From contig NZ_JHUW01000006.1 in assembly GCF_000619825.1 (NCBI RefSeq), forward strand, positions 558,001 through 622,000: a DNA stretch of 64,000 bases, written 5' to 3'. Below are positions 26,251 to 35,999 of the stretch, piece after piece. Made by a program: the position numbers and the translations under genes. How positions within the stretch are numbered: position 1 is the first letter of the stretch; each line of letters begins with the position of its first letter. This DNA is from Prevotella sp. MA2016 (GTDB lineage Bacteria > Bacteroidota > Bacteroidia > Bacteroidales > Bacteroidaceae). The notes beneath the pieces were generated by a model that made no database searches, was not told the DNA's origin, and saw only the letters and a program-made list of their open reading frames with translations.

Positions 26251-28623
26251 ATGAATTTAAAGAGGTTGCTACTAATATTATTGAGTATAATTACTTATAT
26301 GGCTGCTTATCCTGATGAATTCGTGTATTCAAAATATACGGTTTTGGATGGATTAAACGACAACCATGTGCAACATATCCTTCAGTTGTCCGATGGTCGG
26401 ATGGCTTTTACCACTTTGGGTAATATCAATCTTTATGATGGCTACAGGTTTCAGACGATTCATTTTAACGGTAAAGACATCGACCGATATACCTTGAGTA
26501 ATTACAAGGGGGCTTATCGGGTTTATGAGAGTAAGGATCATCTACTCTGGGTTAAGAATTTCAAGCAAGTATGGTGTGCCGACCTTAAAACTAATCAATA
26601 TGTCAGTCATCTTGAAGCATATTTCAGGAACGAGGGCGTTCGCGGCTCTGTGATCGACTTGTTTGTTGATTCAAGTCTGCAGATATGGTTGTTAACATCT
26701 CGTGGACTTTGGAACGGTCAGTTTGGACAGATGTTAAAGATATCCGGTCATTGGGGACAGCTCCAGGATGTAGAGTTTCATAAGGGCAAGGTATTCCTGT
26801 TTTTCAGTACAGGTCTTGTTGCTGCTTACGATGCCAAGAGTGGCCGGTTGCAATATACTTCAGATGCGTTTGGTCCTCAGGAACGGTCGTTATATACCGA
26901 GACCTCGATGATTACCAAAGGCAGCGACGGACGTATCTATCAGCTTCGTGGTAATGGTTGGACTCATACAGTATGCTTGGTTTTCGACCCTACCACGCGA
27001 CGTTGGCAACAGCTGTTGAAAGTACCTTATCTGTTACATACGATGTTTGTTACCCAAGAGGGCAAGATCTATATATCGTGTGCCAAAGGTTTATGGGTGA
27101 TTGATCAGCAGCAGCACAGCTATGTGCTGAAGGAGCATCTTAAGATAGACGATGGAACGACAGAGAGCGCAGTCTCAAACACAATCTATCAAGACTCTGA
27201 GGGCGGCATCTGGATTGGAACCTATAATCATGGTTTGCTTTATACTCATACTCTCCGCAACCGGATGCGTAGTGCTCCGCATCTTAGCGATCTGGGTGTG
27301 ACCTACGCGTTTCCCGAAAAAAGCGATATTAAGTATTATCAGGCAAATAGAGTTACCGATACTCTTGTTGATAGTCGAGGTTGGAAGTGGATAAGTACTA
27401 CGGATGGTGTCCATCTTGAAATCCCAGACAAGCCGGTCAGGCGTTTCTATATGGAAGAAGGTCTGGCTTCTGATTTTGTGCATGGTATTACCGAGGACTT
27501 CAATCATCATATCTGGCTTTCAACCAGCAGGGGCATCACTCATATACGGATTCCGGAATTCATCTTTTCGAGTTATAGCTGGGCTGATGGTGCCTTAAAA
27601 GGCGAATACTCTGATGGTAAAACAGCAACTCTACCCGATGGAAGCATCATCATGGGTGGTCTGAATGGCTGGACATTGTTTCATCCCGACAGTTTGCTAA
27701 CGCCAGCCATTCCATTACGCCCAGCATTGGTGGGGCTTTCTGTGAATGGCGAGTCAGAAGAGCGTGTAACCTTCCTTAGGGAAAAAGAGTTCGATTATCA
27801 GCACAATTCTCTTTCTTTTGTTTTCTCGGCACAAAACTATGCTCAGCCCGAGCGTACGATCTATCGTTACCGTTTGCTGAATGCGAGCGACACCACGTGG
27901 AAGGTTGTAACCCCTCATAGCACGCAGGGGATTCTCAGCAACAACGGTATTTTGTCACTGTCTTTTGTTCATCTTTCTCCTGGCGACTATACACTTCAGG
28001 TTATGGCGTCATTAGATGCTGATGCCTGGCAGGGAGAGATGAGAGAAATCCATTTTGTAATCCATCATCCTTGGTGGTCCACTACATGGGCCTATCTGCT
28101 ATATGTTGTTTTGATATGTGGTTTTATTGTAGGCTGCTTTGCCTTGTACAGGCATCAAATAAAGATGCGTCATAATGAGGAGATATTGTTGCTGAAGATA
28201 AAGAACCTGATAGAGCAGGTAGGACAATACGAGCGACAGACCGATGTGACCGAATCCGAATTGAAGGAAGAGCCGAAACTGAGCCCTTCCGACAATGAGT
28301 TTCTGACTCGGGCTATTAAATTGGTCGAAGAGAATATCGACCAGCCATACACGGTCGAGCAATTAAGTCACGATCTGTGTATGGAGCGTACCGGGCTCTA
28401 TAAGAAATTAACGCTTTTGATGGATACCTCGCCTGTCATATTTATCCGTAATATCCGACTTCGTAAAGCTGCCGAGATGCTATTGCAAGGCGAGAAAAGC
28501 ATTTCCGAAATAGCCGTTGCAACAGGTTTTGGTTCGTCCAGCTATTTCAGTAAATGCTTCCAGAAAGCGTATGGATGTAAGCCCTCAGAATATACAAATA
28601 AGACAAATGAAGAAATAAGCTGA
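26251..28623 (+). CDS. Membrane-anchored propeller/AraC regulator, SusR-like
   Basis: A 790-residue transcription regulator that spans the inner membrane. Signal or anchor at 1-20, then a periplasmic sensor with two-component-regulator propeller blades (WIGTYNHGLL, WISTTDGV and WLSTSRGI patterns, about 25-500), a Y_Y_Y-type sandwich (about 520-605), one membrane helix (about 613-635), a short coiled linker and a C-terminal AraC-type double HTH (about 680-785, SISEIAVATGFGSSSYFSKCFQ). It lacks the histidine kinase and receiver domains of the larger hybrid two-component proteins, which is the layout of SusR. Start is the ATG after the promoter; the open frame upstream covers the 58-bp repeat. 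Likely activates the adjacent susCD-GH31 genes on sensing their glycan. Confidence 0.9.
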   Translation: MNLKRLLLILLSIITYMAAYPDEFVYSKYTVLDGLNDNHVQHILQLSDGRMAFTTLGNINLYDGYRFQTIHFNGKDIDRYTLSNYKGAYRVYESKDHLLWVKNFKQVWCADLKTNQYVSHLEAYFRNEGVRGSVIDLFVDSSLQIWLLTSRGLWNGQFGQMLKISGHWGQLQDVEFHKGKVFLFFSTGLVAAYDAKSGRLQYTSDAFGPQERSLYTETSMITKGSDGRIYQLRGNGWTHTVCLVFDPTTRRWQQLLKVPYLLHTMFVTQEGKIYISCAKGLWVIDQQQHSYVLKEHLKIDDGTTESAVSNTIYQDSEGGIWIGTYNHGLLYTHTLRNRMRSAPHLSDLGVTYAFPEKSDIKYYQANRVTDTLVDSRGWKWISTTDGVHLEIPDKPVRRFYMEEGLASDFVHGITEDFNHHIWLSTSRGITHIRIPEFIFSSYSWADGALKGEYSDGKTATLPDGSIIMGGLNGWTLFHPDSLLTPAIPLRPALVGLSVNGESEERVTFLREKEFDYQHNSLSFVFSAQNYAQPERTIYRYRLLNASDTTWKVVTPHSTQGILSNNGILSLSFVHLSPGDYTLQVMASLDADAWQGEMREIHFVIHHPWWSTTWAYLLYVVLICGFIVGCFALYRHQIKMRHNEEILLLKIKNLIEQVGQYERQTDVTESELKEEPKLSPSDNEFLTRAIKLVEENIDQPYTVEQLSHDLCMERTGLYKKLTLLMDTSPVIFIRNIRLRKAAEMLLQGEKSISEIAVATGFGSSSYFSKCFQKAYGCKPSEYTNKTNEEIS

Positions 28624-28676
28624 TTCATTTGTCTTATTCTTCATTTGTTTTGTTCAAATCAACATTTGTCTTGTGA
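28597..28676. promoter_or_regulatory. Inverted and direct ATTTGT repeats upstream of susC
   Basis: A 15-base perfect inverted repeat, 28597-28611 with 28624-28638, straddles the regulator stop codon. Its right arm begins a series of CATTTGTYTT copies at about 28626, 28642 and 28663 (steps 16 and 21). They lie directly upstream of the susC promoter, so they are candidate binding sites for the SusR-like protein; the inverted repeat may also act as a weak terminator. Confidence 0.6.
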
Positions 28677-28695
28677 TAAATGCCTGATTTTCTAG

Positions 28696-28703
28696 TACCT
28701 TCG
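28696..28703 (+). promoter_or_regulatory. Non-consensus -7 box of susC
   Basis: TACCTTCG, one base off TAnnTTTG, 34 bases before the susC ATG, with a TTG at 28671-28673. The deviation fits a promoter that needs an activator. Confidence 0.5.
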
Positions 28704-28737
28704 CACCGCCAATAAATTCTTTTTATTAAAAACATTT

Positions 28738-31700
28738 ATGATAATTAACAATCTAAAAAAGCCATCAGGGAGTTTTGTATTGGCTCTGATGATGGGGGCT
28801 GGAATGGGTAGCATACCCTTACCAGTTTGTGCGAAGGTGATTGTCCAGCATGTTCAGCAGGTTGGGCAGGTGAAAGGTCAGGTAGTAGATGAAAATGGCG
28901 ATCCCGTTATCGGTGCTACCATTCAGGTAAAGGGCACCAAGAATGGTACCGTTACTGATTTGGATGGTCGTTTTTCGATTCCAAATGCCATTGGCCAAAC
29001 ACTTACGGTATCGTATGTCGGCTACAAGAAGGTAGAGCTGGTGGCAAGTACAGCCTCGTTGAAGATTACGCTTGAGTCGGAGGTGTCGGCATTGAACGAG
29101 GTGATTGTCATTGGTTATGGTACACAGCGAAAGGGTGATGTCACCAGTTCTGTAGGAAGTGTAAAGAGCGAGGACTTTACTGCTGGCGCTATCAATGATG
29201 CCGGACTGCTGATTCAGGGCAAGATTGCTGGTCTTGCAGTTACTAACACCACGGGCGACCCAACGGGAGGAACCCAGATATCACTTCGTGGTAATACTAC
29301 TATTCTGGGTGCATCAACCAATCCGCTGATTCTTGTTGATGGTGTTCCGGGCGATTTTGGCACAGTAGCGCCCGAGGATATCGAAAGTATCGATGTGCTG
29401 AAGGATGGTTCTGCAGCAGCTATCTATGGCTCGCGCGGAACAAATGGTGTGGTAATGATAACCACCAAGAAGTCGAAAGGTGACAATATCAATGAAGTGC
29501 AGTACAGCGGTTATCTCAGTACCTCAACCATTGCCAAGCGGTTGGATTTTTGTAATGCTGCCGACTATCGCCAGCAAATCCAGGATGGCTTGCGCGATGC
29601 TTCTTGGGATCTTGGTCACGACACCGATTGGGTAGGCGAGATGCTGCGCACCCCGCTTAGTCATGTGCATAACCTTTCTTATAAAGGTGGAAGCAGTAAA
29701 ACGAACTACATTTTCAATATAAACTATAGAAACCTGCAGGGTATTTTTAAGCGTTCTGACAAGCAGGAGTTCCAAGGTCGTGCCGAGATTAATCACAGCA
29801 TGTTCGACGACAAACTGCGATTTAATTTCCAGTTGATAGCCAACAAGATTGATTATACCTCTACTGGTGATGGTGGTAGTTTCAATACCTACAGCTATCG
29901 TCAGGCGCTGATTCACAATCCTACGGAACCCGTCAAGAATGATGATGGTACATGGCGCGAGAATACCGGAATTTTCAATTACGACAACCCTATTGCTCGT
30001 ATCTATGAGTGTGATGGCAATCAGGATATCTCGTTATTCCGTGTAAGTTCCAATATTACCTATAATCCTATCAAGGCGCTCACTTTGAAGGCCCTGCTTT
30101 CTTACGACAAGCGCAACCAGAATGGTGGTTATTATGAAACCAAACAGCATATCTCTACTATCCGCGATGGTCGTAACGGCTATGCTTCAACAGGTTCGTC
30201 GGATAATATGACTAAGCTGTTAGAACTCACGGCGCAGTTCCATCATACATTTGGTGCGCACACTGTTCAAGCTCTTGTGGGCTACAGTTATCAGGGAAAC
30301 CGCTATACCAACCAGTATGAGCAGAATTACGATTTCCCAACCGACCTTTATAGCTATCATAACATTGGTCAGGGACAGGCTTTGAAAGAGGGGCTTGCCA
30401 CCATGTACAGCTATATGCTCGATACCAACCTGATTGGCTTTTTTGGCCGTCTGAACTATAACTATAAGGACCGTTATCTGTTAATGGCCAGTATCCGTCA
30501 CGAGGCTGCCAGCCAGTTAGCAGGTACCGATAAGCCTTGGGGAACTTTCCCATCCCTATCTCTAGGATGGCGTATCACCGAAGAACCGTTTATGCAGCAC
30601 CAGCAGATGTTCAACGATATCAAACTGCGTGCCGGTTATGGTGTAACGGGCTCACAACCCAGCCAGTCGTTCCTTGGTAAATCAATGCTTGGCTATGGCG
30701 ACTACTATCTCTATAACGGCAAGTGGATTCGTGCCCTGCAACCTACTCAGAATGCCAATCCCAGTCTGAGATGGGAGGAGAAGCATGAGTTTGATGTCGG
30801 TCTTGATTTTAGTGTTCTCAACTATCGTGTCAATGCAAGTATCGACTGGTACTATCGCCTGATTAAAGGTCTGCTTTACGACTATTCCGTACCCTCTCCT
30901 CCCAATCTTTATACACGAACACGTGCTAATGTCGGTGAGATGAGTAATACCGGTATTGAGGTGATGGTTAACGCTATTCCCGTAAAGACTAAAAACTTTG
31001 AGTGGAACACCACCGTTACCTTCTCAACCAATACCAATAAACTGAAGAGTCTGTCGAATGATCTGTATCAGGCCTCTACCGACTACTTTATGACAGGTTG
31101 GATACAAGAGCCTATCAAGACCGAGTCGCACATTGTACGCGTAGGTCAGTCGGTAGGAGATATATATGGCTTTAAGGTTGTAGATGTTGACAACGACGGC
31201 AAATGGATTTATGAAGACCGAGATGGTAATTTGGTTGGCTATGATGATTTCCAGCACTCGTTCGAGGATAAGAAGGTGATTGGAAACGGTCTGCCCTCAT
31301 GGTATTTAGGTTTCAACAACCAGTTTAAGATTAAGAATTGGGATTTGGCTGTGAATATGCGTGGTGCCTTTGGATTCCAGATTATCAATTCAGCGCGCGC
31401 TTTCTACGAGAACCGCAGCCGTCAGGACTGGAATCGCCTGCGTTCGGCCTACGATAAGGTGTTCGGCAAAGCGGTGCTCAACAGCCTCTGTTCCGAGGAG
31501 TTTAATAGCTACTATGTCGAGGATGGCGACTACTGGAAGATCGACAATATCACAGTAGGCTACAATTTCCATCGTATTGGTAAGTACATTAAGGCACTTC
31601 GTCTATACGGTTCGGTTAATAATGCTCTGACCATCACAGGTTATAAAGGAACAGATCCTGAAGTATCTGTAGCCGGACTGAATCCTGGCTACGACGATCG

Positions 31701-31755
31701 CGACCAGTATCCGCACGTGCGCTCATTTACTTTAGGTTTGAATGTCACATTTTAA
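28738..31755 (+). CDS. SusC-like TonB-dependent glycan transporter
   Basis: Outer-membrane importer of 1005 residues that works with the SusD-like lipoprotein. The N-terminal part has an unusually long signal region (about 1-35) and a carboxypeptidase-regulatory-like domain (about 42-115, VKGQVVDENGDPVIGATIQVKG is its start). The SusC signature NEVIVIGYGTQRKGDVTSSV is near 121-140, then the plug (GGTQISLRGNTT, LILVDGVPGD, AAAIYGSRGTNGVVMITTK) and a barrel ending in LNVTF. First structural gene of the locus; susD follows after 16 bases. Confidence 0.95.
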   Translation: MIINNLKKPSGSFVLALMMGAGMGSIPLPVCAKVIVQHVQQVGQVKGQVVDENGDPVIGATIQVKGTKNGTVTDLDGRFSIPNAIGQTLTVSYVGYKKVELVASTASLKITLESEVSALNEVIVIGYGTQRKGDVTSSVGSVKSEDFTAGAINDAGLLIQGKIAGLAVTNTTGDPTGGTQISLRGNTTILGASTNPLILVDGVPGDFGTVAPEDIESIDVLKDGSAAAIYGSRGTNGVVMITTKKSKGDNINEVQYSGYLSTSTIAKRLDFCNAADYRQQIQDGLRDASWDLGHDTDWVGEMLRTPLSHVHNLSYKGGSSKTNYIFNINYRNLQGIFKRSDKQEFQGRAEINHSMFDDKLRFNFQLIANKIDYTSTGDGGSFNTYSYRQALIHNPTEPVKNDDGTWRENTGIFNYDNPIARIYECDGNQDISLFRVSSNITYNPIKALTLKALLSYDKRNQNGGYYETKQHISTIRDGRNGYASTGSSDNMTKLLELTAQFHHTFGAHTVQALVGYSYQGNRYTNQYEQNYDFPTDLYSYHNIGQGQALKEGLATMYSYMLDTNLIGFFGRLNYNYKDRYLLMASIRHEAASQLAGTDKPWGTFPSLSLGWRITEEPFMQHQQMFNDIKLRAGYGVTGSQPSQSFLGKSMLGYGDYYLYNGKWIRALQPTQNANPSLRWEEKHEFDVGLDFSVLNYRVNASIDWYYRLIKGLLYDYSVPSPPNLYTRTRANVGEMSNTGIEVMVNAIPVKTKNFEWNTTVTFSTNTNKLKSLSNDLYQASTDYFMTGWIQEPIKTESHIVRVGQSVGDIYGFKVVDVDNDGKWIYEDRDGNLVGYDDFQHSFEDKKVIGNGLPSWYLGFNNQFKIKNWDLAVNMRGAFGFQIINSARAFYENRSRQDWNRLRSAYDKVFGKAVLNSLCSEEFNSYYVEDGDYWKIDNITVGYNFHRIGKYIKALRLYGSVNNALTITGYKGTDPEVSVAGLNPGYDDRDQYPHVRSFTLGLNVTF

Positions 31756-31771
31756 TTAAGAACATAGGATT

Positions 31772-33394
31772 ATGAAAAGTAAGATATATATAGGTATGCT
31801 GACCGCAGCCCTTTCGTTAACGGCGGTCTCTTGTACAGAATTGGAGGATACAAGCTATAATAGCATTATTGCAGATGGTTTTCAGCCAACAAACGAGGAT
31901 GTCGGTTCTCTTTTAGCATCGGCTTATGTGTCATGGCGTAAAACCTTCCTGTTGTGGAATGGTGTGGCTCGTGCCGAGATGTTATGCACCGATGAGGATA
32001 TTATTCCTGCCCGCCCCAACGGATGGGTTGATGGTGGCGTCTATAAACGCATGCATCAGCATAAATGGACCAGCGAGGATGATATTCCCTTGCAGTCGTG
32101 GGTGCGTACCTACGATGGCATCAATGCCTGCAACCGAGTGCTCTTCCAGATCGAGTCGGGCCAGATCGACCTTGGCGAACGCCAGGCATCTGTCATTTCC
32201 GAGTTGAAGGTTCTACGCGCTTCTTATTACTATTTGCTTGACGATTTGTTTGGCAATGTACCTATTATCACACAGTTCGATGTGCCCGAGGGCTACCTGC
32301 CCGAGCAGAGCAGTCGTAAGGAGGTTTACGAGTTTATTATCAAGGAACTGACCGAGAATATTCCGAACCTGAGCGAAGAAGTCAATACCGAGTATTATGG
32401 TCGATTCAACAAGTGGGCAGGCTATACCTTACTGGCCAAGATGTACCTTAACTCTGAGGTGTTCTCGGCAGGAGCGTATCATGACTACGACAAATGTATC
32501 GAGGCCTGTAATCAGGTGCTGAACTGTGGTAAATATCAGTTAGAGTCCGAGCACGCCAATGTGTTCGTCACTCATAACGAGAACTCTAAGGAAATTATTT
32601 TCTCGCTTCCTTTCGACGAGACCTACGTGACCGATTGGAACGGTTTTGATTATCATATGTATTCGCTCCAGCCTGAGAATCAGGCCACCTTTAACTTTAA
32701 GGAAACTCCTTGGGGTGGTGCATGTGTCATCCCTCAGTATATCGATACCTTTGATCCCGACGATGAGCGCTTGAAGGACGACTTTATTTCTGGTCCTCAG
32801 TATGATATGTCGGGCAACCCGCTGAAGTGCACGATGGGCGATTTGGTTGGCGAACCTCTTGTTTATGTCAACGAGGTAACCAGCATCGACGCCTCACAGG
32901 AAAATCATGGTTATCGTTGGGGAAAGTTCGAGTATGCCCCAGGCATCACCAATCGCCTGAGCAATGATTTCCCGATTCTTCGCTATGCCGATGTCTATCT
33001 GATGAAAGCTGAGGCTTTGTTGCGAACCGGAAAGGCCGACGAGGCTGCTGCCCTTGTGACGATAGTGCGTGAGCGTAATTTTACCGCACATCCCGAGAAA
33101 GCTGCCGTAACAGGCGATGCCTTGCTCAAGAACAGCTGCTATGATTATGGCCGCAGAGATAATATCTCAGTAACGCATGACCAGGCTGAAATCAAGTATG
33201 GCCGCATGCTCGATGAGCTTGGCTGGGAATTCTCGCAGGAGGGGCGCCGTCGTCAAGATATGATCCGTTTCGGGGTGTTCACTACGCGTTCTTGGTTCTC
33301 GCATGATGCCAGTGATGAAACAAAGAATCTCTATCCCATCCCCAATAGTCAGATCCTGACCAATGGAAAGTTGAAACAGAATCCAGGATATTAA
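31772..33394 (+). CDS. SusD/RagB-family glycan-binding lipoprotein
   Basis: Surface lipoprotein of 540 residues that caps the SusC barrel and binds the glycan. Lipoprotein signal with VSC (Cys near residue 21), followed by acidic residues (TELED) consistent with surface export. The body has the SusD helical-repeat fold: RASYYYLLDDLFGNVPI (TPR-like), YTLLAKMYLNSEV, and a C-terminal DVYLMKAEALLRTG and EFSQEGRRRQDMIRFG segment, all typical. It is 6 bases from the GH31 gene. Confidence 0.95.
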   Translation: MKSKIYIGMLTAALSLTAVSCTELEDTSYNSIIADGFQPTNEDVGSLLASAYVSWRKTFLLWNGVARAEMLCTDEDIIPARPNGWVDGGVYKRMHQHKWTSEDDIPLQSWVRTYDGINACNRVLFQIESGQIDLGERQASVISELKVLRASYYYLLDDLFGNVPIITQFDVPEGYLPEQSSRKEVYEFIIKELTENIPNLSEEVNTEYYGRFNKWAGYTLLAKMYLNSEVFSAGAYHDYDKCIEACNQVLNCGKYQLESEHANVFVTHNENSKEIIFSLPFDETYVTDWNGFDYHMYSLQPENQATFNFKETPWGGACVIPQYIDTFDPDDERLKDDFISGPQYDMSGNPLKCTMGDLVGEPLVYVNEVTSIDASQENHGYRWGKFEYAPGITNRLSNDFPILRYADVYLMKAEALLRTGKADEAAALVTIVRERNFTAHPEKAAVTGDALLKNSCYDYGRRDNISVTHDQAEIKYGRMLDELGWEFSQEGRRRQDMIRFGVFTTRSWFSHDASDETKNLYPIPNSQILTNGKLKQNPGY

Positions 33395-33400
33395 GAAGAT

Positions 33401-35815
33401 ATGAAACAACGAACAAGCATTTTGGCAGTACTGCTTTGTATGGCTGCTACTGCAGTTAACGCCGAACCAGTCGAGGTTCAGGCAGGTCCGACTCATGTAA
33501 GGCTGGAATTTTACACTCCTCAAACGGTACGTGTCACCAAGGCACCCGTAGGTCATCAGTATGAGAGTCATAGTTTGGTGGTGATAGCCAAGCCCGAAGA
33601 GGTGAAGGTTACGCGTAGTGGAAACACCGTGAGCAGCAGTGTGCTCACAGTGAAAATTGACCCGAAGACAGGTGCGTTAACATTCCTGGCAAAGGGTAAA
33701 GTACTGCTGCGTGAGAAAGGTGCTCCACAGTTCGAGGCCCGCACAACAGGCCCCGATGCAGGCAAATACCGTGTCACCCAAACATTCTCGCTCGACCGTC
33801 ATGAGGCTATCTACGGTTTGGGTACCTTCCAGAATGGCAAGATGAACCGTCGTGGCGAGCATAAACTGATGGAACAGTCAAATCTCGAGGATTTCCAAAA
33901 TGTGCTGCAGTCCATCAAAGGATGGGGCATCTACTGGGACAACTATTCTCGAACTCAGTTCGACGATGATGCCGTGAAGGGCATGTCGTTCTCGTCCGAA
34001 GTTGGTGATTGTGAGGATTATTACATGATGTATGGTGGCTCTGCCGACGGTGTTATTGCTCAGATACGTCATCTTTCGGGTGATGTGCCTATGTTCCCAT
34101 TGTGGACCTATGGTTTCTGGCAGTGCAAGGAGCGCTATAAGAGTGCTGCTGAGGTGCTTGGCGTTGTTGACAAATACCGTAAACTGCAAGTACCTATCGA
34201 TGGTATCATTCAAGACTGGCAGTACTGGGGCTCAAACTATCTCTGGAACGCGATGGACTTTCTTAACGAAGAGTATGCCAATGGCGATCAGATGATCAAC
34301 CAGATACATCAGAAGCATGCTCATTTTATGATTTCGATCTGGGCTAGCTTCGGCCCTAAAACTCAGGCTTACCATCAGCTCAACGAGAAGAATTTGCTGT
34401 TCGACTTTGAGACATGGCCCCAGAGCGGACTGCCTTTCTGGCCTCCACGTATGGAGTATCCGTCGGGCGTGCGTGTCTATGATGCTTTCTCTCCCGAGGC
34501 TCGCGACATCTATTGGCAGAACCTGAAGCGATTGTTCGATAAGGGTACGGATGCCTGGTGGATGGATTCTACCGACCCGGATTTTTTTAATCCTCAGGAT
34601 TATCACTACGATCATAAGGCCGGCCCGAATGGCACCTGGCGCTCCCTCCGCAATGCCTTTCCGTTAGAAACGGTGCGTGGCGTGTACCAGTCGCAGCGAA
34701 AGGAGTCCGACCAGAAGCGTGTTTTCATCATGACGCGTTCTGCCTTTGCCGGTCAGCAGCATTACGGTTCAGGTTTGTGGAGTGGCGATGTGACGTCGTC
34801 GTGGGATATGCTGCGAAAGCAGGTTCCCGCCGGCTTGAGCTATTCGCTTACAGGCTGTCCTAACTTCAATACCGATATTGGCGGCTTCTTCTGTGGCTCG
34901 TATAATACCAAAGGTCCTAACTCGGCTCCAACAAATCCACAGTATCAGGAGTTGTATGTGCGCTGGATGCAGTACGCCTTGTTCTGCCCCGTGTTCCGCA
35001 GTCATGGTGCTGATGCACCTCGTGAGATTTGGCAGTTTGGAAAGAAGGGTGAGATGGTCTATGACATCATAGAAAAGCTCATTCGTTTCCGCTATCGGCT
35101 GATTCCTTATCTCTATAGCACTGCATGGCAGGTTACTCGCAATAATGACAGTTATTTGCGTCCTTTGTTCAGTGATTTTGCTTATGACAAGAAAGTGTGG
35201 AACATGACCGATGAGTTTATGTTCGGGCATAGTATTTTGGCAGCGCCAATCCTCGAAGCTCAATATACGCAGGAGCAGATTATCCGTGAGGACGCCATGA
35301 CTGGTTGGGATAAAAAGACTATAAAGGCGGAAAATGGTGACTCTGTTGTTGACTGGAGTGATCATAAAATTGCTACGAAATACTTGCCAAAGGGAACCAC
35401 TTGGTATGATTTCTGGACGGGCAAAAGCTATCGTGGTGGACAGATGATTACTATCCAGACCTCTCTAAGTCATATCCCGATGTTTGTACGTGCTGGCAGT
35501 ATTTTGCCTCTCGGACCGGAGATGCAATATGTCAGTGAGAAAAAATGGGACAATCTGGAAATTCGTCTTTACCCAGGTGCTGATGGTGACTTTACGCTTT
35601 ATGAAGACGAAGGCGATAATTATAATTATGAGCAAGGCATCTATTCCGTCATCGCATTTCATTGGAACGACCGCACTCATACCCTTTCCATCGGCGACCG
35701 TCAAGGTCAGTTTCCAGGAATGCTCACTGTCCGCAAGTTTACAGTTGTGCTCCCCGATGGTACATCCCGAACCGTCGATTATAGCGGACAAGAAATAATG
35801 ATTAAACTGATTTAA
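33401..35815 (+). CDS. Glycoside hydrolase family 31 enzyme
   Basis: Secreted alpha-glucosidase or alpha-xylosidase type enzyme of 804 residues. Signal peptide about 1-21 (ending VNA). An N-terminal galactose-mutarotase-like sandwich (about 22-215) precedes the (beta/alpha)8 barrel with nucleophile D389 in WWMDSTDPD and acid/base D463 in WSGDVTSSW; beta-sandwich domains with a DUF5110-like C-terminus follow (YPGADGDFTLYEDEG). The WWMDST nucleophile segment differs from the classical WxDMNE of alpha-glucosidases, so xylosidase, isomaltase or another alpha-linkage remains open. It is the only hydrolase in the locus, implying a small or partly digested substrate. Confidence 0.92.
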   Translation: MKQRTSILAVLLCMAATAVNAEPVEVQAGPTHVRLEFYTPQTVRVTKAPVGHQYESHSLVVIAKPEEVKVTRSGNTVSSSVLTVKIDPKTGALTFLAKGKVLLREKGAPQFEARTTGPDAGKYRVTQTFSLDRHEAIYGLGTFQNGKMNRRGEHKLMEQSNLEDFQNVLQSIKGWGIYWDNYSRTQFDDDAVKGMSFSSEVGDCEDYYMMYGGSADGVIAQIRHLSGDVPMFPLWTYGFWQCKERYKSAAEVLGVVDKYRKLQVPIDGIIQDWQYWGSNYLWNAMDFLNEEYANGDQMINQIHQKHAHFMISIWASFGPKTQAYHQLNEKNLLFDFETWPQSGLPFWPPRMEYPSGVRVYDAFSPEARDIYWQNLKRLFDKGTDAWWMDSTDPDFFNPQDYHYDHKAGPNGTWRSLRNAFPLETVRGVYQSQRKESDQKRVFIMTRSAFAGQQHYGSGLWSGDVTSSWDMLRKQVPAGLSYSLTGCPNFNTDIGGFFCGSYNTKGPNSAPTNPQYQELYVRWMQYALFCPVFRSHGADAPREIWQFGKKGEMVYDIIEKLIRFRYRLIPYLYSTAWQVTRNNDSYLRPLFSDFAYDKKVWNMTDEFMFGHSILAAPILEAQYTQEQIIREDAMTGWDKKTIKAENGDSVVDWSDHKIATKYLPKGTTWYDFWTGKSYRGGQMITIQTSLSHIPMFVRAGSILPLGPEMQYVSEKKWDNLEIRLYPGADGDFTLYEDEGDNYNYEQGIYSVIAFHWNDRTHTLSIGDRQGQFPGMLTVRKFTVVLPDGTSRTVDYSGQEIMIKLI

Positions 35816-35829
35816 CTTTATTAAAAGCA

Positions 35830-35887
35830 TTGAATCCTCGCCGAAAGGCGGGGATTTTCTCTGATTTTTTGTTAATTATCCATTTTC
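35830..35887. repeat. 58-bp repeat, right copy, containing a terminator hairpin
   Basis: Identical to 26137-26194, with the hairpin at 35836-35853. It ends the susC-susD-GH31 transcript. The following 27 bases are AT-rich ATTATCAATTA repeats. Confidence 0.92.
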
Positions 35888-35913
35888 GATTATCAATTAT
35901 CAATTAATTTGTG

Positions 35914-35921
35914 TAACTTTG
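35914..35921 (+). promoter_or_regulatory. -7 box of glyS
   Basis: TAACTTTG, 78 bases upstream of the ATG. The leader contains a run of GTAAAAA-like units (about 35949-35990) of unknown role. Confidence 0.65.
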
Positions 35922-35999
35922 CAGCCAAATACTTTAAAAGGTACAAGAGTAAAAAAGTAAAAAGGTAAAAAAGTAAAAAAAATAAAATAATCAAAAGAG

